Source: Erwinia pyri
GTDB taxonomy: Bacteria > Pseudomonadota > Gammaproteobacteria > Enterobacterales > Enterobacteriaceae
Direction of reading: 5' to 3'
DNA: 64,000 bases
Assembly (NCBI RefSeq): GCF_030758455.1
Contig: NZ_CP132353.1
Coordinates: 930,001-994,000, forward strand
Shown here: positions 39,716 through 49,411 of the stretch, piece after piece
Numbering within the stretch: the first letter of the stretch is position 1
Layout: each line of letters begins with the position of its first letter
The notes under the pieces: generated by a model
Told to the model about the DNA's origin: nothing
The model's database searches: none
Seen by the model: only the letters and a program-made list of their open reading frames with translations
Translations under genes and position numbers: made by a program

Positions 39716-40264
39716 ATGATTGAACAAACGGCCCAGGCCTTGACGGATTTTACCCGTAAATATTGTGATGACTGGATCCGCGAATGCGGCCATCCTCCGG
39801 CAAGTGCCGAACTCCTTGGCGTGCCTTCGCCCTGCGTCCAGCAGACAAATGAAGACGATCTCTTCTGGCTGCCACAGCCGTTCACCCTGGCGCAAAATCT
39901 GGAAGCGGTCGAGCGGGCGGTGGAGTTACGTATCCAGCCTTCTGTAGTGGCCTGGTATAGCTCGCAGTTTGCCGGAGATATGTCTGCCACCTTTGGCAAC
40001 CTGAGCTGTACGCTGCTGCAAACCTGGAGCGAGGAAGATTTTCTGCGCGTGCAAGAAAATCTGATTGGGCATCTGGTTATGAAGCGCCGTTTAAAGCAGT
40101 CGCCCACTCTGTTTATCGCCACCACCTCGTCTGAACTTGAGGTGATTTCCGTCTGTAACCTCAGCGGAGAAGTGGTGCTGGAGCAACTGGGCACCAAAAA
40201 GCGCACCGTTCTGGCGCCCGACCTGGAACAGTTTACCATCGAGCTGGCGGTTGCCTTACCCTGA
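39716..40264 (+). CDS. syd: Syd, SecY-interacting protein
   Basis: Cytosolic protein that binds SecY and can disrupt abnormal SecYEG translocons. 182 residues (E. coli 181). Conserved blocks include [42 protein letters not shown] and [21 protein letters not shown]. It is the upstream neighbour of csrB, as in E. coli. Confidence 0.95.
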   Translation: MIEQTAQALTDFTRKYCDDWIRECGHPPASAELLGVPSPCVQQTNEDDLFWLPQPFTLAQNLEAVERAVELRIQPSVVAWYSSQFAGDMSATFGNLSCTLLQTWSEEDFLRVQENLIGHLVMKRRLKQSPTLFIATTSSELEVISVCNLSGEVVLEQLGTKKRTVLAPDLEQFTIELAVALP

Positions 40265-40285
40265 GCGTTAAACAAGGTCACATCT

Positions 40286-40303
40286 TGTAAGAGATCTCTC
40301 ACG
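40286..40303. promoter_or_regulatory. GacA/UvrY-like binding site 1 upstream of csrB
   Basis: TGTAAG-AGATCT-CTCACG closely matches the GacA/UvrY palindrome TGTAAG-N6-CTTACA (left half perfect, right half 4 of 6). It lies about 200 bp upstream of csrB, like the UvrY site of E. coli csrB. The kinase for UvrY, BarA, is encoded at 51656-54382. Confidence 0.75.
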
Positions 40304-40308
40304 TAAGC

Positions 40309-40326
40309 TGTAAGAGATCGCTTGAA
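40309..40326. promoter_or_regulatory. GacA/UvrY-like binding site 2 upstream of csrB
   Basis: TGTAAG-AGATCG-CTTGAA: left half perfect, right half begins CTT. It repeats site 1 at a 23-bp offset, so UvrY could bind in tandem. Confidence 0.55.
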
Positions 40327-40500
40327 AATAGCCCTCTTAAAGCAAGGGTTATTTTTTTGATTTGATAAAAATCATAAGGTTGCTATTTTTCTGGTGAGAT
40401 TGCACCACCGTGAGCCTGACATTTCATTGTCAGCCATATTGTTTGCTGATGCGGTTAGGGCAGAATAACGCCATCAAAAGGAAGTGTGGCTTAGCGATAA

Positions 40501-40760
40501 GTCAGGACCCCTCTGGAAGAGGAAGCAGGGAGAGTCTTCAGGATGAAGGAGGATATCTCAGGATGGGATCAGGGACACCTCCAGGATGGAGATTGTGAGC
40601 TGTCAGAAGATGGCGTGACGGGATGCAAGGGATACACCAGGACGGTGAAAGGTAGGGAATACTCAAGGACAAAGTTATCACGGACGAGCAGGGAGCATAA
40701 GCGTGGCGGGATAGCTGCAAACGAACCGGGAGCACTGTTTACACAGTGCTCCCTTTTTTT
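40501..40760 (+). ncRNA. csrB: CsrB regulatory RNA (CsrA-sequestering)
   Basis: Binds many copies of CsrA/RsmA and so frees its mRNA targets. About twenty GGA motifs, several as CAGGATG in small hairpin loops (for example ACCTCCAGGATGGAG), are packed in 260 bases without a conserved reading frame. The 3' part (GAGCAGGGAGCA... AACGAACCGGGAGCACTG) and the terminator match E. coli CsrB, and it lies between syd and yqcC as there. The 5' end is set at GTCAGGACC by likeness to the E. coli start and is uncertain. The length seems shorter than E. coli CsrB (369 nt). Confidence 0.92.
40728..40760 (+). terminator. csrB intrinsic terminator
   Basis: GGGAGCACTGT / ACAGTGCTCCC form a perfect 11-bp stem with a 4-base loop, followed by seven T (40754-40760). 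Confidence 0.96.
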
Positions 40761-40836
40761 GTCCATACTTCTCCAGAGCCGACCGCTGAATGGTATGCTT
40801 GCTGCCTTTCGATCAACTGACCAAGGAGAACTGCCA

Positions 40837-41163
40837 ATGAGCCGTGAAACCCAGGTTTTGCAACGCCTTGAGGCGATAGAGCACCTATTACAGGAAGCGG
40901 GTCTGTGGCAAGTCTGCGCACCCACCAGTGAAGCGTTTAACAGCGTGGAGCCCTTCTGCGTGGACACCATGATGCCGCTGCAGTGGCTGCAGTGGATCTT
41001 TCTGCCGCGCATGCGCGCGCTGCTGGATGCAGGTGCGCCGCTGCCGGAGAAACTGGCTATCGCTCCCTATTACGAAGTGGCGCTTGAGGGCGAAATTCCC
41101 GCACGCGCCACGCTTCTTCACGCCCTGAATCAGCTGGATCAGATGTTCGGGCAGGATGATTAA
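40837..41163 (+). CDS. yqcC: YqcC family protein
   Basis: Small soluble protein of 108 residues (E. coli 109) of the DUF446 family; function unknown. The start is the ATG at 40837 with AAGGAGAA 7 bases upstream. The frame stays open to 40543, but that part is csrB, so the extension is rejected. Conserved parts are EPFCVDTMMPLQWLQWIFLPRM and APYYEVAL, broken here by motif. Its stop TAA shares a base with the truC ATG (TAATG), so translation is coupled. Confidence 0.93.
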   Translation: MSRETQVLQRLEAIEHLLQEAGLWQVCAPTSEAFNSVEPFCVDTMMPLQWLQWIFLPRMRALLDAGAPLPEKLAIAPYYEVALEGEIPARATLLHALNQLDQMFGQDD

Positions 41164-41942
41164 TGCTGGAGATTCTCTATCAGGATCGCTGGCTGGTAGC
41201 GGTAAACAAACCCTCCGGCTGGCTGGTCCACCGCAGCTGGCTGGATCGCCACGAAACGGTTTTTGTGATGCAGACCCTGCGTGACCAGATTGGTCAGCAC
41301 GTTTTTACCGTCCACAGGCTCGATCGTCCCACTTCCGGCGTGCTGCTGCTGGCTCTGTCGAGCGAGGTAGCGCGGCTCCTGTCGCAACAATTTGAACAGC
41401 ACGCCTTACAAAAAACCTATCATGCGGTGGTCAGAGGCTGGCTGGAAGGGGAAGAGACCCTGGATTATGCGCTGACCGAAGAGCTGGACAAAATTGCCGA
41501 CAAATTCAGCGTGGCGGATAAGGCGCCCCAGCCTGCCGTTACACACTGGAAAGCGTTAGCAAAAGCGGAGCTGCCGGTAGCGGTCAGCCGCTATGAGACC
41601 TCACGCTTCAGCCTGGTGGAGCTTAAGCCTGAAACCGGGCGTAAGCATCAGCTACGCCGTCATTTGCGTCATCTTCGCCACCCCATTATTGGGGACAGTG
41701 CCCATGGTGACCTCAAACAGAACCGCAGCGCCGTGCACCATTTCGGCATGAAGCGGCTGATGCTGCATGCCAGCGAACTGAGCCTGACCCATCCCGTAAC
41801 GGGCGAACCGCTGCTGTTGCGGGCCGGGCTGGATCCCGTCTGGCAGGGCTGCATGGCTACTTTTGGCTGGGAAGCGTGCCTTCCCGAGCTTCCGAGGGTT
41901 GAGTTTGTAACGACTAACCTGCAGGATAGTCCCACTGAATAA
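41163..41942 (+). CDS. truC: TruC, tRNA pseudouridine(65) synthase
   Basis: Makes pseudouridine at position 65 of tRNA-Ile and tRNA-Asp. RluA family, 259 residues (E. coli 260). The catalytic Asp54 lies in HRLDRPTSGVLL. KPSGWLVH near the N-terminus and LKPETGRKHQLRRHL are also present. It overlaps yqcC by one base, and yqcA follows after 21 bp, so yqcC-truC-yqcA is probably an operon. Confidence 0.95.
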   Translation: MLEILYQDRWLVAVNKPSGWLVHRSWLDRHETVFVMQTLRDQIGQHVFTVHRLDRPTSGVLLLALSSEVARLLSQQFEQHALQKTYHAVVRGWLEGEETLDYALTEELDKIADKFSVADKAPQPAVTHWKALAKAELPVAVSRYETSRFSLVELKPETGRKHQLRRHLRHLRHPIIGDSAHGDLKQNRSAVHHFGMKRLMLHASELSLTHPVTGEPLLLRAGLDPVWQGCMATFGWEACLPELPRVEFVTTNLQDSPTE

Positions 41943-41963
41943 GCGCCAGAAACGGAGAATCGC

Positions 41964-42413
41964 ATGGCTCAGATAGGTATTTTTGTTGGCACCGTATATG
42001 GTAACGCGCTGATGGTGGCGGAAGAGGCTGAGCCTTTGCTGGCCGATCTGGGGCACCAGGTGAAAATTTTCGAGGATCCCTCGCTGGATGACTGGAAGCG
42101 CTACGCTGACCAGGTCGTGCTGGTGATCACCTCGACCACTGGTCAGGGCAATTTACCAGACAGTATTGCGCCGCTGTTCCATGCCATAAAGGATAAGATG
42201 GGCCACCAGCCCGCTCTGCGTTACGGTATGATCGCCTTGGGCGACAGCAGCTATGACGATTTCTGCGGCGGTGGAAAGTCGTTTGATGCACTGCTGCAGG
42301 AGCACAGCGCAACGCGACTGGGAGAGTTGCTGTTAGTGGATGCGACGGAATATCCGGAGCCGGAAGAGATTACCTCTCCCTGGGTGGAAGCCTGGGCAAA
42401 GCTGATTAGCTGA
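41964..42413 (+). CDS. yqcA: YqcA, flavodoxin-like protein
   Basis: Short-chain flavodoxin of 149 residues, as in E. coli. The FMN phosphate loop is [15 protein letters not shown] near the N-terminus, with [12 protein letters not shown] and [17 protein letters not shown] for the isoalloxazine ring. The electron-transfer partner is unknown. It is followed by a strong hairpin. Confidence 0.94.
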   Translation: MAQIGIFVGTVYGNALMVAEEAEPLLADLGHQVKIFEDPSLDDWKRYADQVVLVITSTTGQGNLPDSIAPLFHAIKDKMGHQPALRYGMIALGDSSYDDFCGGGKSFDALLQEHSATRLGELLLVDATEYPEPEEITSPWVEAWAKLIS

Positions 42414-42419
42414 AGTCAG

Positions 42420-42453
42420 CCCTCACCGCGCCTGGCCTCAGGCGCGGTGAGGG
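42420..42453. terminator. Bidirectional hairpin between yqcA and garD
   Basis: A perfect 14-bp stem, CCCTCACCGCGCCT / AGGCGCGGTGAGGG, with a 6-base loop, between two convergent genes. The U-tracts are poor on both strands, but stem length and place support a shared terminator. Confidence 0.65.
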
Positions 42454-42457
42454 AACC

Positions 42458-44017
42458 TCACGTTACCGGTGCCGGATTGAACACGGCCAGCGCATTATGA
42501 ATTCCCCAGCGATCGGACCAGGTTTGTTTGCTGCCGCTGGCAATCTCCAGAATCAGTTCAAACAATCTCCAGCCTACCTGCTCAATGCTCTCTTCACCGG
42601 TGGCAATGGTGCCCGCGTTGATATCCATCAGATCATGCCAGCGGTCGGCCAGCGCCGTGCGGGTCGCCATTTTGATAACCGGAATGGCTGCCAGGCCATA
42701 CGGCGTGCCGCGTCCGGTAGTAAAGACCTGCAGCGTGATGCCTGAAGCCATCTGCTGCGTGCCGCAGACAAAATCACTGGCTGGCGTGGCGGCATAGATC
42801 AGCCCGCGCTGAGTCGGACGCTGGCCGGGTGAAAGCACTTCCACAATAGCGCTCCGGCCCGACTTGGCGATAGATCCCAGCGCCTTTTCCACTACGTTAG
42901 CCAGCCCGCCTTTTTTATTGCCCGGAGAAGGGTTAGCGCTGCGATCGGTTTTACCCATATCAAGATAATTATCGTACCAGGCCATCTCCTCAAGCAGCCG
43001 TTTACCTACTTCAACGCTGGCAACGCGCGGCGTAAGCAGATGCACGGCATCACGGACTTCGGTGACCTCAGAAAACATTACCGTTGCACCGCAGCGAACC
43101 AGCAGATCGGAAGCAAAGCCCACGGCAGGATTAGCGGTTACGCCCGAGAAAGCGTCGCTGCCGCCACATTGCATGCCGACAACCAGTTCAGATGCCGGGA
43201 CGGTTTCACGCTGGCGCTGGTTCAACCGCCGTAAATGGCGATCTGCCACCTGCAAAATGTCGGCGACCATCGATTCAAAGCCAATATGCTTTTCATCCTG
43301 CAACCGGACCACATCCTCTTCGCCCAGCGAAATTGTCTGCACATCGGGCGTGCCTTCCAGCAGGCGTTCTGGCTGCAGCTTTTCGCAGCCCAGCCCCACT
43401 ACCATGACCTCTCCGCCAAAGTTGGCGTTCAGCGCCAGATTGTGGATGGTGCGAATAGGCACCACGGCCGCAGGCGCGTTGATCGCCACGCCGCAGCCAT
43501 AGAGGTGATTCAGCGCGACCACGCCGTCGACGTTGGGATATTTCGGCAGCAGATCGCGTTCAATGATCTTCACCACATGGTCCACCACGCCAGCAACACA
43601 GTGCACGCTGGTGGTGATCGCCAGCAAATTGCGGGTGCCTACGCTGCCATCAGCATTGCGATAGCCCTGGAAGGTGTAGCCCTCAAGCTTTGGCAGGGCA
43701 GGAGGGATATTGGTGGCCAGCGGCAGAGCGGCCAGCTCCGGCGCTTCAGGAAGCACGACCAGCGATTCATCAATCCAGCCTCCACGCGAAATATTACGCA
43801 CCGCGTAGCCGATAACTTCGCCATAGCGAATAATATCGCTGCCTTCAGAAATATCGCTCAGGGCAACTTTATGCCCCTGAGGAATATGCTCTTTTAATAT
43901 CAGCCCACAGGGAAATTCAGTGCCTGCGGTCAGGCCATTATTATTAACCACAATGGCAACGTTATCGTTTTCATGCACTTTGATATAGAGCGGTGGATCG
44001 TTTCTGAGAATATTCAT
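42458..44017 (-). CDS. garD: GarD, galactarate dehydratase
   Basis: Dehydrates galactarate (mucate) to 5-dehydro-4-deoxy-D-glucarate, the entry into the GarL-GarR-GarK route. UxaA/altronate-dehydratase family, 519 residues (E. coli 523). An N-terminal SAF-like domain (about 1-100) precedes the catalytic part. Conserved blocks are [49 protein letters not shown] and [16 protein letters not shown]; the cysteines are suited to metal or Fe binding. Unlike E. coli, where garD is elsewhere, it is divergent from gudP here. A CRP-like site lies between them. Confidence 0.95.
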   Translation of the reverse strand: MNILRNDPPLYIKVHENDNVAIVVNNNGLTAGTEFPCGLILKEHIPQGHKVALSDISEGSDIIRYGEVIGYAVRNISRGGWIDESLVVLPEAPELAALPLATNIPPALPKLEGYTFQGYRNADGSVGTRNLLAITTSVHCVAGVVDHVVKIIERDLLPKYPNVDGVVALNHLYGCGVAINAPAAVVPIRTIHNLALNANFGGEVMVVGLGCEKLQPERLLEGTPDVQTISLGEEDVVRLQDEKHIGFESMVADILQVADRHLRRLNQRQRETVPASELVVGMQCGGSDAFSGVTANPAVGFASDLLVRCGATVMFSEVTEVRDAVHLLTPRVASVEVGKRLLEEMAWYDNYLDMGKTDRSANPSPGNKKGGLANVVEKALGSIAKSGRSAIVEVLSPGQRPTQRGLIYAATPASDFVCGTQQMASGITLQVFTTGRGTPYGLAAIPVIKMATRTALADRWHDLMDINAGTIATGEESIEQVGWRLFELILEIASGSKQTWSDRWGIHNALAVFNPAPVT

Positions 44018-44540
44018 TGCTCGACAAGTCCTGAAATAAGTGAGGTAAGCGTTGTTTTTCTCTTCCTGAGGAACGATCTCATCTGTTACGGGTAATCATG
44101 ACTCTGCTGGCGACCAGTATAAAAGCGCGTCAGGGCAAATACATTATGCATATGTCCGACTTCATGCCTCTCTGTCGCGCTCTTTTTATGGCAGACGTAC
44201 AGATATCAGTGAGAACGCTCACAAAGGCAAGGGGGAAGCAGCGGGAGTGTGACCCCCGCCGCAGAACGGATCCGAACCGTGAGCCATCACGCAGCGCATT
44301 GGGCATTTGCCATAAGAATTAAGTTTTTTAAGCCTGTTTATAGGGCTTAATGCCGATGTGTTAGCTGTGCGCACTTCATATACTTTTTAGCCACTGGAAC
44401 GAAAAGATATTTTTTCTGCTGGGCGTTAACGATTCTGCAAAATAATCGCTGTGTTCAACCCAACATCATTCTGATACCCAACGCGATGTGTATGCCGTCC
44501 AGAGTGAGTTTGCCTGACCGCACTATTTCAGGAGTGTCTC
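44018..44540. promoter_or_regulatory. Divergent control region of the aldarate locus
   Basis: 523 bp between garD and gudP with no conserved gene. It holds a CRP-like site (44208-44223) and a 7-bp inverted repeat, TTAAGCC / GGCTTAA (44328-44350). In E. coli the gar and gud operons are activated by CdaR; no cdaR gene is in this window and its site was not resolved. The gudP Shine-Dalgarno (AGGAGTG) is at the right edge. Confidence 0.7.
44208..44223. promoter_or_regulatory. CRP-like binding site
   Basis: AGTGA-GAACGC-TCACA differs from the CRP consensus TGTGA-N6-TCACA only at the first base. It lies between garD and gudP, where catabolite control of both arms is expected. Confidence 0.75.
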
Positions 44541-45884
44541 ATGAATTCAATCAGCAGTGCTGCGAGCGCCGTGCAAAAAAAAACTAATGCTCGCTACTGG
44601 ATAGTGGTGATGTTATTTATCGTTACCTCTTTCAACTACGGCGACCGCGCGACCATTGCCATTGCCGGTTCCGCCATGTCCAAAGATATCGGGCTGGATC
44701 CGGTTGGTCTGGGCTATATCTTCTCCGCGTTTTCCTGGGCTTACGTTATCGGCCAAATCCCTGGCGGCTGGCTGCTTGACCGCTTCGGCTCGAAAAAAGT
44801 CTATTTCTGGAGCATCTTCCTCTGGTCACTCTTCACCCTGCTACAGGGATTTGTTGACCTGTTCAACGGCTTCACGGTCATTGCCGCGCTGTTTATGCTG
44901 CGCTTCATGGTTGGGCTGGCAGAAGCGCCCTCCTTCCCGGGTAACAGCCGCATAGTAGCAGCCTGGTTCCCGGCACAAGAGCGCGGCACTGCCGTAGCGA
45001 TTTTCAACTCAGCACAGTACTTCGCGACGGTTATCTTTGCGCCAATTATGGGCTGGCTGGTCTCGTCAGTAGGCTGGGCACACGTCTTCTGGTTCATGGG
45101 CGGGCTCGGCATCATAATCAGCTTTATCTGGCTGAAAGTGATCCACGATCCTAACGATCACCCTGGCGTGAATAAAGCTGAGCTGGAGTACATGGAGCAG
45201 GGCGGTGCGCTGATCAACATGGATCAGAAAAAGGTGGAGCGGAAGGTAAGCTGGGCTGAGAAGAAATATCAGATCAAGCAGCTGGTCACCTCACGCATGA
45301 TGATCGGGGTCTATCTTGGGCAGTATTGCATTAACGCGCTGACCTACTTCTTTATCACCTGGTTCCCGGTCTATCTGGTTCAGGCCCGCGGCATGTCGAT
45401 TCTGAAAGCGGGGATGATCGCCTCTATACCCGCTATCTGCGGCTTCCTTGGCGGCGTGCTGGGCGGGATCATCTCCGACTGGCTGATGCGTAAAACCGGC
45501 TCGCTGAACATTGCCCGTAAAACCCCTATCGTGCTCGGTATGCTGCTCTCTATTTCGATGGTGGTGTGTAACTACGTCGATACCGAATGGGTAGTGGTGT
45601 TCTTTATGGCGCTGGCGTTCTTCGGTAAAGGGATTGGCGCGCTGGGCTGGGCGGTGATGGCAGATACCGCGCCTAAAGAGATCAGCGGGCTGAGCGGTGG
45701 GCTGTTCAATATGTTCGGCAACATCTCCGGCATCATCACCCCGATTGCTATCGGTTACATCATTGCCACTACCGGCTCCTACAACGGCGCGCTGATCTAC
45801 GTCGGCATTCACGCTTTTGTCGCCGTACTGAGCTACCTGGTGCTGGTGCAGGACATCAAGCGCATTGAACTGAAACATCTGTAA
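44541..45884 (+). CDS. gudP: GudP, glucarate/galactarate:H+ symporter
   Basis: Major-facilitator transporter of the anion:cation symporter family, 447 residues (E. coli 450), about 12 membrane helices. It has FNYGDRATIAIAG in helix 1 and the family motif GWLLDRFGSKK after helix 2. It is the only aldarate transporter in the cluster (no garP seen), so it probably imports both D-glucarate and galactarate. CAGGAGTG lies upstream; gudX follows after 9 bp. Confidence 0.94.
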   Translation: MNSISSAASAVQKKTNARYWIVVMLFIVTSFNYGDRATIAIAGSAMSKDIGLDPVGLGYIFSAFSWAYVIGQIPGGWLLDRFGSKKVYFWSIFLWSLFTLLQGFVDLFNGFTVIAALFMLRFMVGLAEAPSFPGNSRIVAAWFPAQERGTAVAIFNSAQYFATVIFAPIMGWLVSSVGWAHVFWFMGGLGIIISFIWLKVIHDPNDHPGVNKAELEYMEQGGALINMDQKKVERKVSWAEKKYQIKQLVTSRMMIGVYLGQYCINALTYFFITWFPVYLVQARGMSILKAGMIASIPAICGFLGGVLGGIISDWLMRKTGSLNIARKTPIVLGMLLSISMVVCNYVDTEWVVVFFMALAFFGKGIGALGWAVMADTAPKEISGLSGGLFNMFGNISGIITPIAIGYIIATTGSYNGALIYVGIHAFVAVLSYLVLVQDIKRIELKHL

Positions 45885-45893
45885 GGACAAGTT

Positions 45894-47231
45894 ATGAGCA
45901 CGCAAAGCACTCCTGTCATTACCGAGATGAAAGTTATCCCCGTTGCGGGACATGACAGCATGCTGCTGAATATTGGCGGCGCGCATGGCGCTTACTTCAC
46001 CCGCAATATTGTGGTGCTGACGGACAGTGCGGGGCATACCGGCGTGGGCGAGGCGCCGGGTGGCGAAACCATCTACCAGACGCTGATCGAAGCGATACCG
46101 CAGGTAAAAGGGAAAGAAGTTGCCCGCATGAATCGTGTGGTGCAGGAGGTGCATAAGGGCAACCAGTCCGCTGACTTTGATACCTTTGGTCAGGGTGCCT
46201 GGACCTTTGAGCTGCGGGTCAATGCGGTGGCGGCACTGGAAGCCGCGCTGCTGGATTTATTAGGCCAGTGCCTGAACGTACCGGTGGCGGAGCTGCTTGG
46301 CCCCGGCAAGCAGCGTGATGAAGTCACCGTACTGGGTTATCTGTTTTATATCGGCGACCGTGAGAAAACCGACCTGCCTTACCTCGCCGGTGAGCAGTCG
46401 GGACATGAGTGGTATCACCTTCGCCATCAACAGGCGATGGACAGCGCCGCGATAGTGCGTCTTGCCGAAGCGGCGCAGGACAAATATGGCTTCAAAGACT
46501 TTAAGCTGAAGGGCGGCGTGCTGCCCGGCGAGCAGGAGATTGATGCGGCTAAAGAGCTGAAAAAGCGTTTCCCCGATGCCCGGATAACCGTCGATCCCAA
46601 CGGTGCCTGGCTGCTGGATGAAGCTGTTGCCCTGTGCAAAGGCATGCAGGACGTTCTGACCTACGCCGAAGACCCTTGTGGCGCCGAGCAGGGCTACTCT
46701 GGCCGTGAGGTGATGGCTGAATTCCGGCGCGCTACCGGTCTGCCCGTGGCGACCAATATGATTGCCACCAACTGGCGCGAGATGAACCACGCAGTGATGC
46801 TTAATGCCGTGGATATCCCGCTGGCTGACCCCCATTTCTGGACGCTGAGCGGCGCGGTACGCGTGGCCCAGCTCTGTGATGAGTGGGGGCTGACATGGGG
46901 CTGCCACTCCAATAACCACTTCGATATTTCGCTGGCGATGTTTACTCACGTGGCTGCAGCAGCGCCCGGCAAACCCACCGCCATCGACACTCACTGGATT
47001 TGGCAGGAGGGCGATCAGCGCCTGACCAAAAATCCACTGCAAATTACCCGCGGAAAAATTGCCGTGCCGGAGGCGCCAGGTTTGGGTATTGAACTCGACT
47101 GGGCGCAGATTGAAAAAGCGCATGCGCTCTATAAAACGCTGCCTGGCGGCTCCCGCAATGACGCGGCCTCAATGCAGTATCTGGTTCCTGGCTGGACGTT
47201 CGATCGTAAACGTCCCGTCTTTGGACGCTGA
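45894..47231 (+). CDS. gudX: GudX, glucarate dehydratase-related protein
   Basis: Enolase-superfamily paralogue of GudD, 445 residues (E. coli GudX 446). Superfamily residues are kept: Lys204-x-Lys206 in FKLKGG, Asp234, Glu259 and His338. Residue 337 is Cys (WGCHSNN), where GudD has Ser, the same difference seen between E. coli GudX and GudD. The E. coli protein has only weak glucarate dehydratase activity, so the real role is unclear. It is very similar to the adjacent gudD, suggesting tandem duplication. Part of the gudP operon. Confidence 0.94.
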   Translation: MSTQSTPVITEMKVIPVAGHDSMLLNIGGAHGAYFTRNIVVLTDSAGHTGVGEAPGGETIYQTLIEAIPQVKGKEVARMNRVVQEVHKGNQSADFDTFGQGAWTFELRVNAVAALEAALLDLLGQCLNVPVAELLGPGKQRDEVTVLGYLFYIGDREKTDLPYLAGEQSGHEWYHLRHQQAMDSAAIVRLAEAAQDKYGFKDFKLKGGVLPGEQEIDAAKELKKRFPDARITVDPNGAWLLDEAVALCKGMQDVLTYAEDPCGAEQGYSGREVMAEFRRATGLPVATNMIATNWREMNHAVMLNAVDIPLADPHFWTLSGAVRVAQLCDEWGLTWGCHSNNHFDISLAMFTHVAAAAPGKPTAIDTHWIWQEGDQRLTKNPLQITRGKIAVPEAPGLGIELDWAQIEKAHALYKTLPGGSRNDAASMQYLVPGWTFDRKRPVFGR

Positions 47232-47256
47232 ATCTAACTTGTAGAAGGAAGAGGGT

Positions 47257-48597
47257 ATGATCCCGATTACAGGCACCCCGTTAATCACGGAAATGCAGGT
47301 TATTCCTGTGGCTGGTCACGACAGCATGCTGCTGAACCTGAGCGGGGCACACGCACCGTTTTTCACGCGAAATATTGTCATCATTAAAGATAACTCCGGC
47401 CACACGGGCGTGGGCGAGATCCCCGGCGGAGAGAAAATCCGCAAAACGCTGGAAGAGGCTGCCGCGCTGATCACCGGACACGGGCTGGGTGAATATAAAA
47501 ACCTGTTAAGCCAGGTCCGCCAGACTTTTGCTGACCGCGATGCGGCAGGCAGGGGAAACCAGACTTTCGATCTGCGTACCACTATTCACGTGGTGACCGG
47601 GATTGAAGCGGCACTGCTGGATCTGCTTGGACAGCATCTTGGCGTGAACGTGGCCTCCCTGCTGGGTGACGGGCAACAGCGTGATGAAGTAGAAATGTTG
47701 GGCTATCTGTTTTACATAGGCGACAGAAGCAAAACCAGCCTTCCTTACCAAAGCCAGCCTGACGACAGCTGTGACTGGTATCGCCTTCGTCATGAAGAGG
47801 CGCTGACCCCGGAAACGGTGGTCCGGCTGGCGGAAGCGGCTTATGAACAATATGGCTTCAACGACTTTAAACTCAAAGGCGGCGTGCTGGCCGGCAGCGA
47901 AGAGGCTGAAGCCGTCACTGCCCTGTCAAAACGCTTCCCGGATGCCCGCATTACCCTGGATCCAAACGGGGCCTGGTCGCTGAACGAAGCGATCAGCCTG
48001 GGCAAACAGCTCAAAGGCGTGCTCGCCTATGCTGAAGATCCCTGTGGTGCGGAACAGGGCTATTCAGGCCGTGAAGTGATGGCGGAATTCCGCCGTGCGA
48101 CCGGCCTGCCTACCGCCACTAACATGATTGCCACAGACTGGCGTCAGATGGGCCATACTCTCTCTTTGCAGTCAGTCGATATTCCGCTGGCTGACCCACA
48201 CTTCTGGACCATGCAGGGTTCGGTACGCGTGGCGCAGATGTGCCACGATTTTGGCCTCACCTGGGGTTCCCACTCTAATAATCATTTCGACATTTCGCTG
48301 GCGATGTTCACCCATGTGGCCGCCGCTGCGCCTGGCAAAATTACCGCCATTGATACCCACTGGATCTGGCAGGAAGGCAATCAGGGTCTGAGCCGTGAAC
48401 CGCTGCAAATTAAAGGCGGCAAGGTGCAGGTGCCATCGGTTCCCGGGCTGGGCGTGGAGCTGGATATGGATAAAGTCATGCAGGCCCATCAGCTCTATCT
48501 TCAGCATGGGCTGGGCGCACGCGATGATGCGCAGGCCATGCAGTTCCTGGTGCCGAACTGGACCTTCGATAACAAACGCCCTTGTCTGGTGCGCTAA
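47257..48597 (+). CDS. gudD: GudD, D-glucarate dehydratase
   Basis: Dehydrates D-glucarate to 5-dehydro-4-deoxy-D-glucarate. Enolase superfamily, mandelate-racemase subgroup, 446 residues as in E. coli. Catalytic Lys205-x-Lys207 (FKLKGG), metal ligands Asp235 and Glu260, general base His339 and Asn341 ([10 protein letters not shown]) are visible. AGAAGGAAGAGGG provides the ribosome site, 25 bp after gudX. Its product joins that of GarD. Confidence 0.96.
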   Translation: MIPITGTPLITEMQVIPVAGHDSMLLNLSGAHAPFFTRNIVIIKDNSGHTGVGEIPGGEKIRKTLEEAAALITGHGLGEYKNLLSQVRQTFADRDAAGRGNQTFDLRTTIHVVTGIEAALLDLLGQHLGVNVASLLGDGQQRDEVEMLGYLFYIGDRSKTSLPYQSQPDDSCDWYRLRHEEALTPETVVRLAEAAYEQYGFNDFKLKGGVLAGSEEAEAVTALSKRFPDARITLDPNGAWSLNEAISLGKQLKGVLAYAEDPCGAEQGYSGREVMAEFRRATGLPTATNMIATDWRQMGHTLSLQSVDIPLADPHFWTMQGSVRVAQMCHDFGLTWGSHSNNHFDISLAMFTHVAAAAPGKITAIDTHWIWQEGNQGLSREPLQIKGGKVQVPSVPGLGVELDMDKVMQAHQLYLQHGLGARDDAQAMQFLVPNWTFDNKRPCLVR

Positions 48598-48618
48598 TTC
48601 TTTTCACAGGAGTTACTG

Positions 48619-49389
48619 ATGAGCTATGTAAGCAATCCCAACAGTTTCCGTCAGCGCCTGCTGGCTGGCGAAACGCTGATTGGCAGCTGGTGCGCGCTGG
48701 CCAACCCGCTGACCACGGAAGTGCTGGGCCTGGCCGGTTTTGACTGGCTGGTGCTCGACGGTGAGCACGCGCCGAATGACATTACTACCTTTGTGCCGCA
48801 GCTAATGGCCCTGAAGGGCAGCGTAAGTGCCCCGGTGGTGCGTCCGCCAACCAATGAGCCGGTGATCATCAAGCGTCTGCTCGATATCGGCTTCTCAAAT
48901 TTCCTGATCCCGTTTGTTGAAACCGAAGAGGAAGCCGTGCGTGCCGTGGCGTCAACCCGCTATCCGCCAGCTGGCATCCGCGGCGTGTCGGTTTCGCACC
49001 GCAGCAACATGTACGGCACGGTGCCGGACTACAACAGCACGGTCAATGACAACGTGACGGTGCTGGTACAGATCGAAACGCAGCAGGGCGTCGACAATAT
49101 TGATGCCATTGCCGCCGTAGAGGGCGTGGACGGTATTTTTGTGGGGCCCGGCGACCTGTCGGCCGCCCTGGGTTACCTCGGTCAGCCAGCGCACCCGGAA
49201 GTGCTGAAGGTGATCAAATATCTGTTTGAGCGGGCTAAAGCCGCAGGCAAACCCAGCGGCATCCTGGCTCCGGTAGAGGTTGATGCCCGCCGTTATCTGG
49301 AGTGGGGCGCCGGATTCGTTGCCGTAGGCAGTGATTTAGGCGTCTTCCGCGGTGCCACCCAGGCGCTCTGCGATCGCTTTAAAAAATAA
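48619..49389 (+). CDS. garL: GarL, 5-dehydro-4-deoxy-D-glucarate aldolase
   Basis: Class II aldolase (HpcH/HpaI family) that splits the dehydratase product into pyruvate and tartronate semialdehyde. 256 residues, as in E. coli. The catalytic base His50 lies in [10 protein letters not shown], and metal ligands are expected in [11 protein letters not shown] (Glu) and [12 protein letters not shown] (Asp). CAGGAG precedes the ATG; garR begins 22 bp after the stop. Confidence 0.95.
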   Translation: MSYVSNPNSFRQRLLAGETLIGSWCALANPLTTEVLGLAGFDWLVLDGEHAPNDITTFVPQLMALKGSVSAPVVRPPTNEPVIIKRLLDIGFSNFLIPFVETEEEAVRAVASTRYPPAGIRGVSVSHRSNMYGTVPDYNSTVNDNVTVLVQIETQQGVDNIDAIAAVEGVDGIFVGPGDLSAALGYLGQPAHPEVLKVIKYLFERAKAAGKPSGILAPVEVDARRYLEWGAGFVAVGSDLGVFRGATQALCDRFKK

Positions 49390-49411
49390 CCCCGTTTCTG
49401 GAGAAAATAAG

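Noticed and set aside
40543..40836. In-frame 98-codon extension upstream of yqcC
   Set aside because: The stretch is the csrB RNA with its terminator; yqcC has a good Shine-Dalgarno and family-length start at 40837.
42458..44017. Altronate dehydratase (UxaA) as an alternative for garD
   Set aside because: The protein matches GarD over its full length and lies with gudP, gudD and garLRK, with no uronate genes nearby.
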